A stretch of DNA of 64,000 nt from Molanna angustata. Taxonomy: Eukaryota > Arthropoda > Insecta > Trichoptera > Molannidae. Below the pieces are notes generated by a model. That model made no database searches and had not been told where the DNA came from. It saw only the letters and a list, made by a program, of their open reading frames with translations. Location of the stretch: assembly GCA_963576475.1 (NCBI GenBank), contig OY754982.1:7262458-7326457 (forward strand). Direction: 5' to 3'. The translations under genes and the position numbers were made by a program. Below are positions 47,015-57,800 of this stretch, in pieces. Position 1 is the stretch's first letter. Every line of letters starts with the position of its first letter.

Positions 47015-47590
47015 TTACTTCTTCTTCTTCTTGTTCTAGTACTGGGTACTGTTTATTCTCGGATTCACTCCTGGGACGCGGATGTCCAGCTGTCCTTCCA
47101 TCTCTTTGGCGGTCGTCCAGGGGGTCTGCTGGTTGACGGTATCTCATCTGCCGCTATTTTCACCACTCTCACTGAATCCGCTCTTTCGACGTGATCTCTC
47201 CAGTAGCGTCTTCTGTTTCTACCCCATCGCACGACATCCTCAGCGTCGCAGATCCTCCGAATTTCGGAGTTTCGTACTCTGTCTCGGATGGTTAAACCTG
47301 CGATGGGGCGGAGAGTTTTCATCTCGGTGGTTCGCAAGAGACTCTTTGTTCTCGTGGTGTCGGCTCTGGTTTCGATGCCGTATGTCATTATTGGCCTTAC
47401 GCAGGTCTTGTATATCCTCATTTTGCTTTCTTTCAACATGTGTTGGTTTCTCCATAAAATAGTTCGCAAGCACCCCGCTACAACGGCAGCCTTATTCGTT
47501 TGTTCCCTGACTTCTTCGTAAAGGTCACTGCTGCTTGATATTTCAGCGCCCAGGTACTTGAATCGCATAACTTGTTCGTATATTACTGAT
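47015..47590 (-). mobile_element. RTE-like LINE tail, family B (longest copy)
   Basis: The minus strand holds a 167-codon frame (47065-47568) with RFKYLGAEISSSSDLYEEV, RPIMTYGIETRADTTRTK, RICDAEDVVRWGRNRRRYW and PPGRPPKRWKDSW. The FKYLG and TYG-ETR blocks place it directly after the RT core. It ends in a GAAGAAGAAG-rich tail. No catalytic YADD is present, so it is 5'-truncated. Confidence 0.85.
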
Positions 47591-47984
47591 CCATGAAATT
47601 AGATTTACATCGACAGTTCTCTTTATTTTATATCTACATCATAAAAGTAGGTACCTATATAATCACTAGAAATGTGTCACCTTTCACAGAACGCTTGATA
47701 CTCTATTTAGCGCCGGAATTCCGTTTGAAAATCGAAAATAATTCATTCATTCATAGCATCACAATGTGTGTTAACCAGCGTCAGGGTGTGTGCGTGTGCA
47801 TTGCCTTTTAAAAGGGAATACAACACATGCGTGTACACCCACACACCAGCCTAGTCTCACCTAAAAAGGCACTACATTCCTCATTATTTTTTTTTACTAC
47901 ATGGGTGGTGAACTTCATTGATGAACTACGTGAGGTGTTATTGTTGCCTGTTGTATTTTCGATTAAAAAATATTTGGTCCTACC

Positions 47985-48335
47985 TGTGAAGGAGGATCTT
48001 GGAGGATCCGGTTTAACCACGAGCTAGAAATAATGTATGGCGAACCAAACGTTGTCCAATACATCAAAATACAACGTCTACGTTGGCTTGGACACGTTTA
48101 TAGAATGGAGGATAACCGGGTCCCAAAGAAAGTATTGGACACCTGTCCTGAAGGAAGAAGAAGCAGAGGGAGACCTAGGATGAGATGGCTGGACGACATC
48201 GAGGGCAATATAAGAGCGATCGGGCAGACAAACTGGAGGAGACTTGCTGTCGACAGGGCGGGATGGAGGCAGTTTCTTGAGGAGGCCAAGGCTCGCACCG
48301 GGCTGTAGCGCCATTGCTGATGATGATGTATTTTC
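47985..48335 (+). mobile_element. RTE-like LINE tail, family D
   Basis: The frame runs RFNHELEIMYGEPNVVQYIK, QRLRWLGHVYRMEDNRVPKK, RGRPRMRWLDDIE and DRAGWRQFLEEAKARTGL-stop, followed by TAGCGCCATTGCTGATGATG. Both the protein end and the (TGATGA)n tail are typical of RTE elements. The 91 C-terminal codons are unbroken; upstream sequence is lost. Confidence 0.85.
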
Positions 48336-49239
48336 GATTATCCAACATTCTCATAAGAACTCGCCTAAACATTGTGATCATCTGGATCTCAAAATATCAA
48401 TTCTTAAAGGGAATAGGTATTATTTAATATTGTTTTGTCGAAATCAAGTTATAAATCAGTTATCATAAACGGCGATTATTGGGTTTAAAGGGAAATTGCT
48501 GATTCCGTTACAACATGTAAATAATCCTCATTCGCTGCGGTTTCCAACTACCTTATATACAATTATGACGTACAACGGTATTTCTCGCTACTCACCAAAA
48601 TGCTTTTCCTTGTATCTACACGATGTCTTTCGACTCCGGCGTCTGTCGTTCGATGTCCGTGAACTGTGGCCGATGGAATTGTTCTGCTGATAAATTACCA
48701 TTACGCACGCTTGAGGACTATCCATGAAGAATGGCATTTGAATAATGGAACCGATACAGTATCGATGCAATTTGATGTGGCAAAATGTTATTCAAAACCA
48801 CAAATCAAAACTAAGTAGTTCATTCATTTCCTTGTCCGTTGAATTGTCATATCCAGTTTTATCGTCTGTCATCTTTATCAAACTAATATTGTAGAAACAT
48901 ATTTCTGTGTATCCCTTCTTTGCCATTGTCCCCTCACCGATGTGTTTGAGAATTGTCACTTGGAAAGTTAGTTGCAATAATTTTGGGTAGCAATAAGTGA
49001 CAAGTTAAAAAATTTTAGAGTGCAAGTTTGAAGATCACCGCGTGTGGATGTCTCGATCAGTGCACAGAAAAGAAAGAATCATTGTGAACCAGAAATTAAG
49101 GAAGCTTCAGTGTGATCGTATATTATACAGTCCACTATCCAACAACATTAATACCCATCACCTGATGTTTTCTATAAATATTTATTTTGTTGCTATTAAA
49201 CTATTGACACAGTTCAATTTTTCGTGTGATCATCTTCTT
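48336..49239. other. Nothing recognised
   Basis: Mixed short frames without domains; no repeat of this window recurs here. Confidence 0.5.
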
Positions 49240-49705
49240 CTTATACTGGTTGACGGCCACTAGGGCCTGTTTGTGTAGTTTGCTGCCTCTTTTAATATGC
49301 TGTCTTTTCACCTTTTGGGGAATCTTCCCGGAAACATTCTTCCCTATGTTTTTTCATTTAGGGTAAGATGTGGTAGTCCCTGAGAGTTCAAGTTTTTCCA
49401 CATAAACTCTCCAATGCCTTCTTCTTCTGACTGTATCTTAAATATTACACATCTCTCTGATCGTACTGTTCCTTATTCGTTAATATAACCGTTCCCTATC
49501 TTTACCGCGCTCCCAAGTCTGATTTTCGACTACCTAACCCGTCCACGGTTTGTCTATCCAGTCATCGCTGTTCATCTTAACTGCCCCTACATCGAGGCGC
49601 GCATCTACGTGCGGCGCATATAGAGTCCTGTCTATTGTTTTTCTGAGGGTTTTCATCTCTGTTTTTCTTAAGAGTGCTCTTTCCATCATCTTATAGCTTT
49701 TTGCT
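49240..49705 (-). mobile_element. LINE-derived tail, family G, degraded
   Basis: Read on the minus strand, the segment has ERALLRKTEMKTLRKTIDRT followed by an RIRNSTIREMCN-like block. This parallels LRTTEMKTLRPIAG and RVRNSEIRRICD of family B, so it is a non-LTR reverse-transcriptase tail. Several stops break it. The part nearest 49.25 kb has no recognised match. Confidence 0.55.
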
Positions 49706-49884
49706 AACGAATCTGCTGTTTCTTGATTTGGTGATTTTTTTACTTTTTGCCTAAATTTGCAGGTACAATGCCTTGTAGTGATCCTTTTGACTCTTCCAAA
49801 TTTACATTTAGGAATTGGAGATTTAAGAAAAAAATACGTCTTACTCAGTTTCAGCTGCCAAAGTTTTTCTGGGTGTAATCTTCA

Positions 49885-50165
49885 CATCAACCTTTGCTCT
49901 CGAAACTAGATGCTGATTCTAATTTCAATCTACACTTAGAATCTTCCTACCTCCCGCATTATATTTATTTGTATAATTTATTCTGCGTTCATTGTAATAA
50001 CTGCTGCGATTAGAACATACATACCTACCTAACGATCGCCTTATTATAAAGTTATAAAGGTAAGTTTTCGAGAAAATTAGGAATAAGGATTGGATTTGAA
50101 ATTCAAGAGTAAGACTGCACAGTGTAAATTCAAAATTGGGATTGGAATTGAGTCTCAAGAGTAAA
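49885..50165. mobile_element. Foldback MITE, family M, copy 2
   Basis: TTGCTCTCGAAACTAGATGC at the left faces AATTGGGATTGGAATTGAGT and CTCAAGAGTAAAG at the right. Central AATCTTCCTACCTCCCGCAT parallels copy 1 (ACATTCCTACCTACCGCATT). The termini are more diverged than in copy 1. Confidence 0.55.
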
Positions 50166-50670
50166 GCCACAGGTCTGATATTTCCAAGCTTCTTAGAGTA
50201 TGTACGTTTTAAAATTATTTTCTTCTTTTCTTAGACCCTAAGTCTGTTGTTTCGGGAAAAGGGGCTGGACTGAACTTTCTCAGCATAGTTGTGGTTTTAT
50301 TTTCATTTTTTATAAATTATTTTTGCTAGTCATTCCTTTAATGTATTTACATATTTTCTTCTCGTTTTTCCTTGACTCTCTCTCTCTCGTTAATTTAATT
50401 TGTAATGAGTAACGTGCACTCGCGTGCGCAACCCTCAAACCTTTGTCATACTTGTTCCCTCTGTTTTATCCAACACGCTATCCACACACCCCCCCCCCTC
50501 TTTATCACGTATATATATTGTGTATATCATAATTCACACGCTATCTTGATAATTTGTTACTTATGTTGTATAAATATTAAATACTTCGTGGAGATATCCA
50601 TTTTTTTGTTTCGACCCGTCATTCATTTTTTTTTACTGTGGTTCGTTAATATTTTTATTATTATTGTGAG
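50166..50670. other. Left flank of the mariner, nothing recognised
   Basis: A 104-codon plus frame (50405-50719) is Ile/Phe/Cys-rich and runs into the mariner TIR, so it is not a gene. Confidence 0.55.
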
Positions 50671-50733
50671 TACGAGGCATGCCTTGTTTTGTCGTTTGAA
50701 GAAAATAACACTACTATAATCTTATAGTATCTT

Positions 50734-52352
50734 TTATTGTTTTTCAAAGTATTCACCACATAGTTTAATACAATTTTCCATTCGCTCGAACCAGTTCTTA
50801 AAACATTTATTCCATTCCAAAGTAGGGGTGTTCAATATGGCTGTCTTGAAAGCGTCGACTGCTTCTTCACTGGACTGGAACCTTTGACCGCGAAGATTTT
50901 TCTTAATTTTAGGAAATGTAAAGAAATCGTTAGGGCTTAGGTCAGGACTTTATGGAGGATGGTCAAGAATTTCTACGTTTTCCTGCTTCAAATACTGAAT
51001 AGTTTGACGAGCGCTGTGTGAGCTTGCGTTATCATGGTGTAGGATGATGCGTCGCTTTGGGTTAGATTTCCGAAGTTCGACGATGACTTGTGGTAAACAA
51101 ACTATCGTATACCACTCAGCATTAACCGTTTTCGCAACGAACGTGGCCACCATCTTCTTTGAAGTGCTTCGAGAGCGAACAACTTTAGTCGGCTTTGGCT
51201 CATCTTGGAAGACCCAGACTGTAGATTGTTGTTTTAAATCAGGATCGTAGGCATAGATCCAAGATTCGTCACCACTGATGATTAGACGTGATTTGACTCT
51301 CATCGGTTGAACCTTTGAAGAGTTTTCTTACACCATCTGACGCAAGCCTCCTTATTATCGTCGGAAAGCAAATGCGGGATCCAACGACAAACTAGCTTTC
51401 TCACACCAAGTGCCATATGCAATATCTTCTGAATGGTTGTCCCTGAGATGCCTAATAACGCCTCTATCTCTCAATATGTCACACGACGATATTCGAGACT
51501 TAGTTGTCTCACAGCAATGATGTTTTCTTCAGTGAAGGTGGATTTTGGACGTCCTTCACGAGATTTGTCACTAAGACTGGTATGTCCACGCTGAAATTCT
51601 AAGTACCAGCGTTCGACAGTCCGCAGAGATGGAGCTTCATCTTGGAACACATATGTTATCTCTTCAAAACACTGAATCCGTGTTAGGCCTCTTTTAAAGT
51701 TGTAGAAAATTATTGCACGGACATTTTCCTTAGTAAGATTTATTTTCGTACGTGACCTGACAATGAGGAAAAGTCGCAGTCACCTACCCCACTCCATAGG
51801 GAACGTTATAGAACTAAGTGTTCTGTTCATCCCCGGAGCGGCTGCTCGTCGGACGAAACAAGAACTACCACCATGCATATTTCATACCACTGCCACTAAG
51901 AGTCCAACCACACTCGTGAAGGTCCGTGAATCATAGCAGGGGTTACCCTCCCAGCAGCTCCACGAACAACAGACTGCCACAGGGAGCCTTCGCCACGCCC
52001 GTAGTACTTTCAGTTCTTCGATTTCCACACCAGGCGCAGCGTCAGCTGCACCTGTCTCGTCATCAACTCGGGTACCGCCGAGTGGGTCGTGCCGACCATG
52101 AGTACTTTCAGTGCTTCGATTTCCATCGCCCGATGATGCAGACTTACTCATCGCCACGTTTGATGAGTCACCGCCGAGCGAGGCATTAAGGCGTCTGCCC
52201 TGCTCTTCCATAGGTAAGAATTGAAGAGGGTACTGACCTGTTACCCAGAATCCTAGGGTGGGGCTGCAGCCACCCTCAACTTTACTGGCTTGGCCCCTAT
52301 GGCCGCAACCTAGCCCCAAACGTGACCTGACAGATTCAAAACGACGCAATGA
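50734..52352 (-). pseudogene. Mariner transposase pseudogene
   Basis: The minus strand encodes most of a mariner transposase. The N-terminal DNA-binding part (RTKINLTKENVRAIIFYN onward) lies between 51770 and 51310. The catalytic part has GDESW, then HHDNASSH, then SPDLSPND. Counting from the HHD aspartate to the PND aspartate gives 34 intervening residues, hence DD34D. It ends ENCIKLCGEYFEKQ at 50734. Lesions are an in-frame stop after EYRRVTY in the N-terminal half, a frameshift with nearby stops around 51280-51310, and a stop replacing the expected Tyr in HPPYSPD near 50950. A 557-bp insertion splits the N-terminus. It cannot encode active enzyme. Confidence 0.88.
51763..52319 (-). mobile_element. 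Retroposed insertion nested in the mariner (family R)
   Basis: The insert is flanked by a perfect 13-bp direct repeat, ACGTGACCTGACA (51750-51762 and 52320-52332). This is mariner coding sequence duplicated on insertion, as target-primed reverse transcription produces. The insert is GC-richer than its surroundings. The minus strand carries an open frame of about 150 codons beginning in mariner sequence, with MEEQGRRLNASLGGDSSN inside it. A related 3' fragment is at 10118-10275. It is probably the 5' and 3' ends of an internally deleted non-LTR element, or a SINE built from one. The clade is not recognised. Confidence 0.7.
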
Positions 52353-52464
52353 CTAAAAATTGTTTTGAGATTCTAAATTCAAACAAATTTGAATATCAAA
52401 CAGTTCCAAATTCAAAGCTGCCGGTAAATACGTAAACGACAGAACTTATAAGGCATGCCTAGTA

Positions 52465-52859
52465 TGTGTGGGCAGACAGAATCGAACGTCACACACTCTC
52501 CTTGACTTTATCAACAATCATGAAACTGTTCATTATTAGTCTGTAATCTTTCGACACTATAACTGGTATTTATTTTTAAATCCATATACATATTATATAT
52601 TATTAAAATTTTGCCATTCTCCGATTAGTGTTAGCGATATTCGTGATAAAAAGCTATTAATAAATATAATTTTGTTTATGTTACATAAATTATATTTTCA
52701 TGCTTTAGACTGTTTAAAAATTATATTATTATTAATAACCTTGGTGTAATCTTCACACTCTGGTAAATATCATATTGGCCTCTCTTAACCTTTGCAACAA
52801 AATAACAAACAGTGGAGTTAACAATATTCATCATTTATTATTTAAATGTTTTAAAACTG
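52465..52859. other. AT-rich flank of the mariner
   Basis: GGGCAGACAGAATCGAACGT at 52471 may be a remnant of a family A LINE 3' end. The rest is featureless. Confidence 0.35.
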
Positions 52860-53272
52860 TCATTTTACCAATTTGAAAACATAGATTATACTTGAAATTT
52901 GAAAATAAATATTTCAAATTTGAAGTTTCCTGAGCTCGGGGTCACATTGAATAGTTGATAGTTAAAAAATCGAGAAGCACTATTCAGATATACTACCAAA
53001 TCTAAAGGGGTCTAAGCGAGTATTAGATACACATATTTGCAAAATTTGAAAAGAATCGAATGAATACTTTAGTCTACAATCGATAAAGTAAAATAAACAC
53101 GCCATACATAGCACACAGCACATAGCACACATACACACACAGATACTTTGTGATGAAACTTTCAGAATACAATCTCAGCATGATACTTGTTGATTATCTG
53201 CAATAAAAAATAGCCTTAAAAATTGCGAAATCATAACTCCACACTATATCCCCTTGGGTTAGTGAGGAGTAA
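52860..53272 (-). repeat. Dispersed repeat family X, copy 3
   Basis: It contains the inverse of copy 1: GATGAAACTTTCAGAATACA, TCTGCAATAAAAAATAGCC and AACTCCACACTATATCCCCT ending GGGTTAGTGAGGAGT. The 3' part of the family is missing on the left. Confidence 0.72.
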
Positions 53273-53542
53273 AAATACTTGGTTTTCGTTATATTATATA
53301 AATTTAATTGATTATCGACACGTTTCGTGCAAGGCTCATCGTCAGAATAATACTCTACAAGAATGAAACTAGTGGTTATATACAAAATTTACATGTCAGG
53401 TGTATAAGACTGTTGGTTTTTGAACGGTTGAAAAATAAGTTATTTAATGCAAATTATTCCATACAAATCTCTGTTTTGAAAATGGCATTTCGGGATTGTC
53501 AACCTTTCGATGCGAAATAAATGTATTCACTCGATATGTAGG

Positions 53543-53748
53543 TCGACCGCCGTGGCATAAATTTGAAAGCTGTTAGGCTTCGACGCCGGCGTCCTAGGTT
53601 CCATTCCCAGCAGAGGAGACATTTATTGAAATTCATTTTTCACGCAAATCTTGCTTCTATAGACTGGAAACACTGGTTAGTCGGAAGAAATTGCCATTTA
53701 GCAATAAACATGCCACTTGCACAGGGTGTAATGAAGTGTAAAAATTAA
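53543..53748 (+). mobile_element. tRNA-derived SINE, family A
   Basis: It has the same layout as the 20.8-kb copy: CCGCCGTGGCATAA head, GGTTCCATTCCC B box, TTTTTCACGCAAATCTTGCT, TTGCCATTTAGCAATAAACA and CAGGGTGTAATGAAGTG end. Confidence 0.8.
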
Positions 53749-53754
53749 TAGGTA

Positions 53755-53790
53755 CTGGAGAGTTTAGTGTTGGTCACAACCCAATCGTTA
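53755..53790 (+). repeat. Family X 3' end fragment
   Basis: GGAGAGTTTAGTGTTGGTCA followed by CAACCCAATCG matches the family X 3' end. It directly follows SINE A. Confidence 0.6.
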
Positions 53791-54727
53791 AATAAATAAA
53801 TAAATGTGTTTAAAAACATCGACACAGACAAATCAATATTAAAATCAAACAGACATTGTAACATATTTATCAACATTGATGGATGTATAGTTTCGTATGA
53901 AAAAATGTAAACATAAATAACTTAAATGAGTATTATACCGATAAAAATAACCGTCCGGTTAACCCGCTGAACTAAATAGTAACCGGTTAATTTTACGCTT
54001 ATCTATTTGTCAAATACTTAATATATTATTTATATTAATTGTATTTTTATCAGTTGGTAGGAAAACTATTACATATATTTACTATTACTTTATCGATATA
54101 TGTTTTAATTAAATTCACATTTTCCATATTAGGTACCTATACCTATTTCCCACCTTATGCCTTTTCCCACATATTAGGTACCTATTTTCCATAAAATATC
54201 CTTAATATCGAATATTTTTTGTTGCATATATGCAAACATTATATTTTTTCCCTGTCGGAACTTGAAACTCGAAATATAAGCCGAAAATCCCTATGATAAT
54301 GGACAGTGATATCTGTTTGTAACGTCTTTCTCAAGACTTCAAATACGCGTTTTACCCTAGAAAATAACCCTCTATTAGGAATAGAAAATAATCAATTTAT
54401 ATTTTATTTTTATCATTGAAACTGAAGCAATTGTTTTGTAATAAAGTAATTAAATATAAAGTTACAACTATTTAGAATTAGAAATTCAACAAACGATTAT
54501 ATTTATATGTGACTTGCTATTATCAGATAAAAAATGTGCAAACCGGTTTTGCGCGGTAAAAGGGACTATCAAATACCGGTTTATTTTTACTTTCTACTTT
54601 TTGTTTTGTCTACTTCTACTTAATCATTACGTATTTTATTTATACATGTGTTATTTGTATTGTTAAATGCGTCAGATATTCATTTGGCATGTTATATTGC
54701 TCTATAACTCTATTCTACAGTATACAA
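53791..54727. other. AT-rich stretch between family X ends
   Basis: ACCGGTT-type motifs recur (53950-54000, 54540-54585) and may mark an unassigned MITE. No coding sequence. Confidence 0.35.
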
Positions 54728-54850
54728 GTGGATTGTGGTCAACACCAAACTCCTCACTACATATGTAGTTAGTAGTCTGCTTCTCAAACTCTCTACTGTT
54801 GCACTGGAGAGTTACGATTTCACAATTTTGAGTGTATTTTTCTTACACCA
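54728..54850. repeat. Family X end fragments
   Basis: GTGGATTGTGGTCAACACCA (54731 onward) is an inverted family X 3' end. GGAGAGTTACGATTTCACAA near 54810 resembles a plus-strand 5' end. The arrangement suggests a rearranged or nested copy. Confidence 0.5.
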
Positions 54851-55550
54851 GGACAATCCCACGAAAAAGAGAACATGATAAAAAAAATTGTGTGTACAAT
54901 TTATATTATTTTTTCTCAACATGTAGTTTTTAGTGTGGTAATATATTTTTCGTTCATTTGATAGCATTTATGGTTCTCTTTTAGCCATTTTATTCTCATT
55001 TTAATTACTTTTATATTTTCATAAAAATTGCACATACATCTTTTGTCAGTGATGTGAAAATGATACGCAGGGCCTACCAGCCACCATACATTGAAATCGG
55101 TCCAATTCTGTGGTGATGGACGTGATGGTATGTGTGTGTATGTATGTGTGTATTATAATATCAGAAAGCTTTTGTACGGTTTAAAAGATGTCTCTGTTTA
55201 GAAATCAGAAATTTTGCCATAAGTAAAAAAAAAAACATCGATCTTTCAAGTATATTTTAAATTTTTCATGAGCGAATACATTTTAACTACTTAATTTATT
55301 AATATAATTGTTATTTCTTATTTTTAGCATATGTCGCGTTTGCTAAAAATATTGAGATGAATTGATTTACTGAAATAACTGAAAATGATGTTGGAAATTT
55401 GTTTTATTCTGGCAATAATATATTCTTCACGTGTTGGTGATGTGTTCTGTCATCTGTCATTGTGTTTTCCGTGAAACGCGGTCCAAAACTATTATTTCTT
55501 ATTTCGCATTTCATATTTAAAAGCTTTGTAAACAACTTGAATATTTTAAA
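54851..55550. other. AT-rich stretch upstream of the THAP-like relic
   Basis: 55040-55160 has GGGCCTACCAGCCACC and a (TGTA)n-like tract. No coding frame. Confidence 0.45.
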
Positions 55551-55733
55551 ATGCCACGTCGATGTTGTGTCACTTCATATGGTTCGAAGGAATCAATCAA
55601 ATCAATACAACGGCAATTTTGTTTTCCGTCAATACGAGATCGTTGTAGATTGATAAAGTGGATTTCCGCGCGTGGAAATATTCATCTTCTCAGCAAAGAT
55701 TTTAGCAAATTTCATTTAAATAAGACAATATGA
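55551..55733 (+). pseudogene. THAP-domain-like N-terminal relic (60 aa)
   Basis: The frame starts MPRRCCVTSYGSKESIK, then FCFPSIRDRCRLIKWISARG, then HLLSKDFSKFHL-stop. THAP zinc fingers begin M-x-x-x-C, have F-x-FP...R...W in the middle and end C-x-x-HF. The Met-Pro-Arg start, first Cys, FCFP, Arg and Trp are present. The second zinc Cys of the C-x(2-4)-C pair is replaced (Ser-Tyr), and the final C-x-x-H is degraded to LLSKDF. The ATG has A at -3. It is probably a decayed P-element-type or host THAP exon; binding to zinc should be lost. Exact parent unknown. Confidence 0.5.
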
Positions 55734-55979
55734 TATTGTGGTATGATTTGGCATTTATATTTCATATTATATTATTTTATAAATGTCGAGTAATTCGTTA
55801 TAATAAACACCATTGTTCGTTACAATTGTCTTTTCTTGTTAACCTAAGAATTTTTGTATGTGAATTTTACTTCCTTCTTGCAGTGTTTCTCATAATGGTT
55901 GAATAATATAAGCATATTATACAATTTCAACCATTATAAGAAATAAATGCAGAGGCAATATTCAAATAAATAAATTAAG

Positions 55980-56035
55980 TCGAATTTAGCCCCCCCCCCC
56001 CCTATAGGCCTAGCCCCGCCTATGCCACGCTTCTT
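55980..56035. mobile_element. Possible hAT-like terminal fragment with C tract
   Basis: A run of about 13 C is followed by TATAGGCCTAGCCCCGCCTA and TGCCACGC. The inverse GCGTGGCATAGGCGGGGC resembles hAT-type ends. Only one end is seen. Confidence 0.35.
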
Positions 56036-56366
56036 AATGAGCTTTTGTACGGTTTAACAGATGGCAGTAAGCAGTATTGTTATGTTGCCAACTTCAAGTT
56101 GGTTCAGAAGTTGGTACAATTTCAATATACGGTGGCTTGCGTTCTATAGTTAGTGTGTTCTATGATGATACGTCAGTGTCACAATTTTATTATTGTCAAA
56201 TTTTTGTTTACATCGTTTTTTTGAATTCTAATTCGATGTTTTGACAATGAATTTATTTATACTGGGCAGTTAATGTTTTATTATAATATTTTTTTCAGTG
56301 GATTTTTTTAAAGAATGAATATGCCTTTGAAACAAGTACATATACATCGTTAAACAGAAATAGATG

Positions 56367-56515
56367 GGTCGATGGCAGAGCGGTTAGCGGGCTGGGCTAG
56401 TAATTCAGTGGTCGCGAGTTCGAATCCTGCCTCGACCCATTTCGTTCACGAAGCGTTTATGTTTTATTTAGGGGATGTAGGAAGATGTATATGTATTTGT
56501 TTAATAAATAAATAA
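56367..56515 (+). mobile_element. tRNA-derived SINE, family C
   Basis: GGGTCGATGGCAGAGCGGTT (A box) and GAGTTCGAATCC (B box) lie in a 74-nt tRNA-like head whose ends GGGTCGA and TCGACCC pair perfectly. The anticodon-like loop reads CTAGTAA. The T stem contains mismatches, and an AT-rich body with TAATAAATAAATAA follows, so a SINE is likelier than a working tRNA gene. The 3' body recurs inverted at 9985-10045. Confidence 0.6.
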
Positions 56516-56629
56516 TAATCTTTCATAAAGAAAACATGGTGTCCACAAGGTGTTAGCGTTCATTTTTTTAATAATTTAGATAGCACAGCATTTAATTATT
56601 TTTAATCATTTTAACCATTCAACCCATAC

Positions 56630-57410
56630 AAACATACATACATACATACCATCACGCCATGTCCCTCACGGGGTAGGCAGAGAGAACCGAACGCCACATT
56701 TTCCTATCTTGACACACATTCATCGCCTCATCAACATTCATACATCGTCTTATACATGTTCGTCTGTTGTTCATGCTTCTTACATTTCCATCTTTCAAAA
56801 TATCGTTTACATGGTCGTGCCATCCTTTTCTTGGGCGCCCGCGACCTCTTATTCTGTTCCTGTCAGCTTTGTATATTTTCTTCGTCAGGCGTTCTTCGTT
56901 CATTCTCCCCAAGTGGCCAAACCATCTCAATGTGTTAACTTTCATTCTGTTAATTACATCTTTCTTTATCTTACATTCTTTCCTTGTATCTTCATTCCGA
57001 ACTCTATCATACATCGTTCTGTTACAAATTCTTCTAAGCGATCTCATTTCAACTGCATTTATTCTGCTTTCGTGCGACTTCTGCCATGTCCAGGTCTCAC
57101 TTGCATACGTCAGGGTTGGCACTACGATTGCGTTATGAATGGCAACTTTAGCGTCTCTTGATATGTTGCGATCATTCATAACTGGTCTAAGTGCTCCATT
57201 CACTCTGTTTCCTGCCATAACTCTTCTTTCAATATCCTTATCAGGCCGTCCATTCCGTTGGAACATACTACCCAGATAGACATACTCGTCGACTTGTTCA
57301 AGCCATTCATTCTCTACTTTTATTTGACACACTGTTCTGCTTTCACTCTTTTCAAAGACCATTACCTTTGATTTGCTGGCATTCATTTTAAGTCAGTTTT
57401 CTATGCATCC
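56630..57410 (-). mobile_element. RTE-like LINE tail, family A (longest copy)
   Basis: The minus strand encodes an open frame of 244 codons (56652-57386), the C-terminal end of a non-LTR reverse transcriptase. It includes NASKSKVMVF and YVYLGSMFQRNGRPDKDI (the segment after the RT core), TLTYASETWTW, LRWFGHLGRM and RGRGRPRKGWHDH. It is 5'-truncated: an in-frame TGA lies four codons before the first Met, and the endonuclease and RT catalytic core are missing. The 3' end is a short (TATG)n tail, seen as CATACATACATA at 56626-56648. The long open frame suggests a fairly recent insertion. The RTE-like assignment rests on the C-terminal motifs and simple-repeat tail. Confidence 0.85.
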
Positions 57411-57589
57411 TTCATATACCATTCAACCCATTATTATTTTAAAATTACTTTATATTAGGCATATAATTTTTTTACACAATTAATTGTAGAAACAGTTTAT
57501 CAATACTCTTTCATACAAAACAAGTAGATAAAATATATAATATGATACAACTATTGTAATATAATGTAATAGTTCTGGCTTCTTTTCTA

Positions 57590-57800
57590 CATGAACAAGT
57601 TGCTTTTCGAACTCCTTTATTTACACAGCAGCCCGACTGTGGAACGATCTTCCGAATTTCGTGTTTCTACCTACTTCTTAGAACTCAGGTTTATTAAGAT
57701 CCGAAAAAACATTTTCTCTAGCAGATTATAAACCCTCCGGTTAGTAGAATGTACCCAATCTCTGATACATTGTGTCCCCTACGTATACTTGTTAAAAAAA
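57590..57800 (+). mobile_element. L2/CR1-like LINE C-terminal fragment, degraded
   Basis: TGGAACGATCTTCCGAATTT resembles TGGAACAGTCTTCCGAATTC at 37.02 kb, and GTCCCCTACGTATACTTGTT resembles the inverse of 33.3 kb. The reading frame is lost. Confidence 0.55.

Larger units (their letters stand above)
50673..52462 (-). mobile_element. Mariner element (DD34D), inactivated and interrupted
   Basis: The ends are inverted copies of AGGCATGCCTT flanked by TA (50671-50672 and 52463-52464). The left end reads CGAGGCATGCCTTG and the right end, inverted, CTAGGCATGCCTTA. Without the nested insertion the element is about 1.2 kb, the usual mariner size. It encodes a degraded transposase on the minus strand. 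Confidence 0.85.

Noticed and set aside
47082..47462. 126-codon plus-strand frame with many Ser and Arg
   Set aside because: It is antisense to the family B LINE tail.
50405..50719. 104-codon plus-strand frame
   Set aside because: It crosses into the mariner TIR and is low-complexity; not a gene.
51882..52349. 155-codon minus-strand frame as a host gene
   Set aside because: It begins in mariner coding sequence and continues into the nested retroposon, so it is a chance fusion.
56709..57161. 150-codon plus-strand frame and the related 123-codon frame
   Set aside because: They are antisense shadows of the LINE reverse-transcriptase tail on the minus strand.
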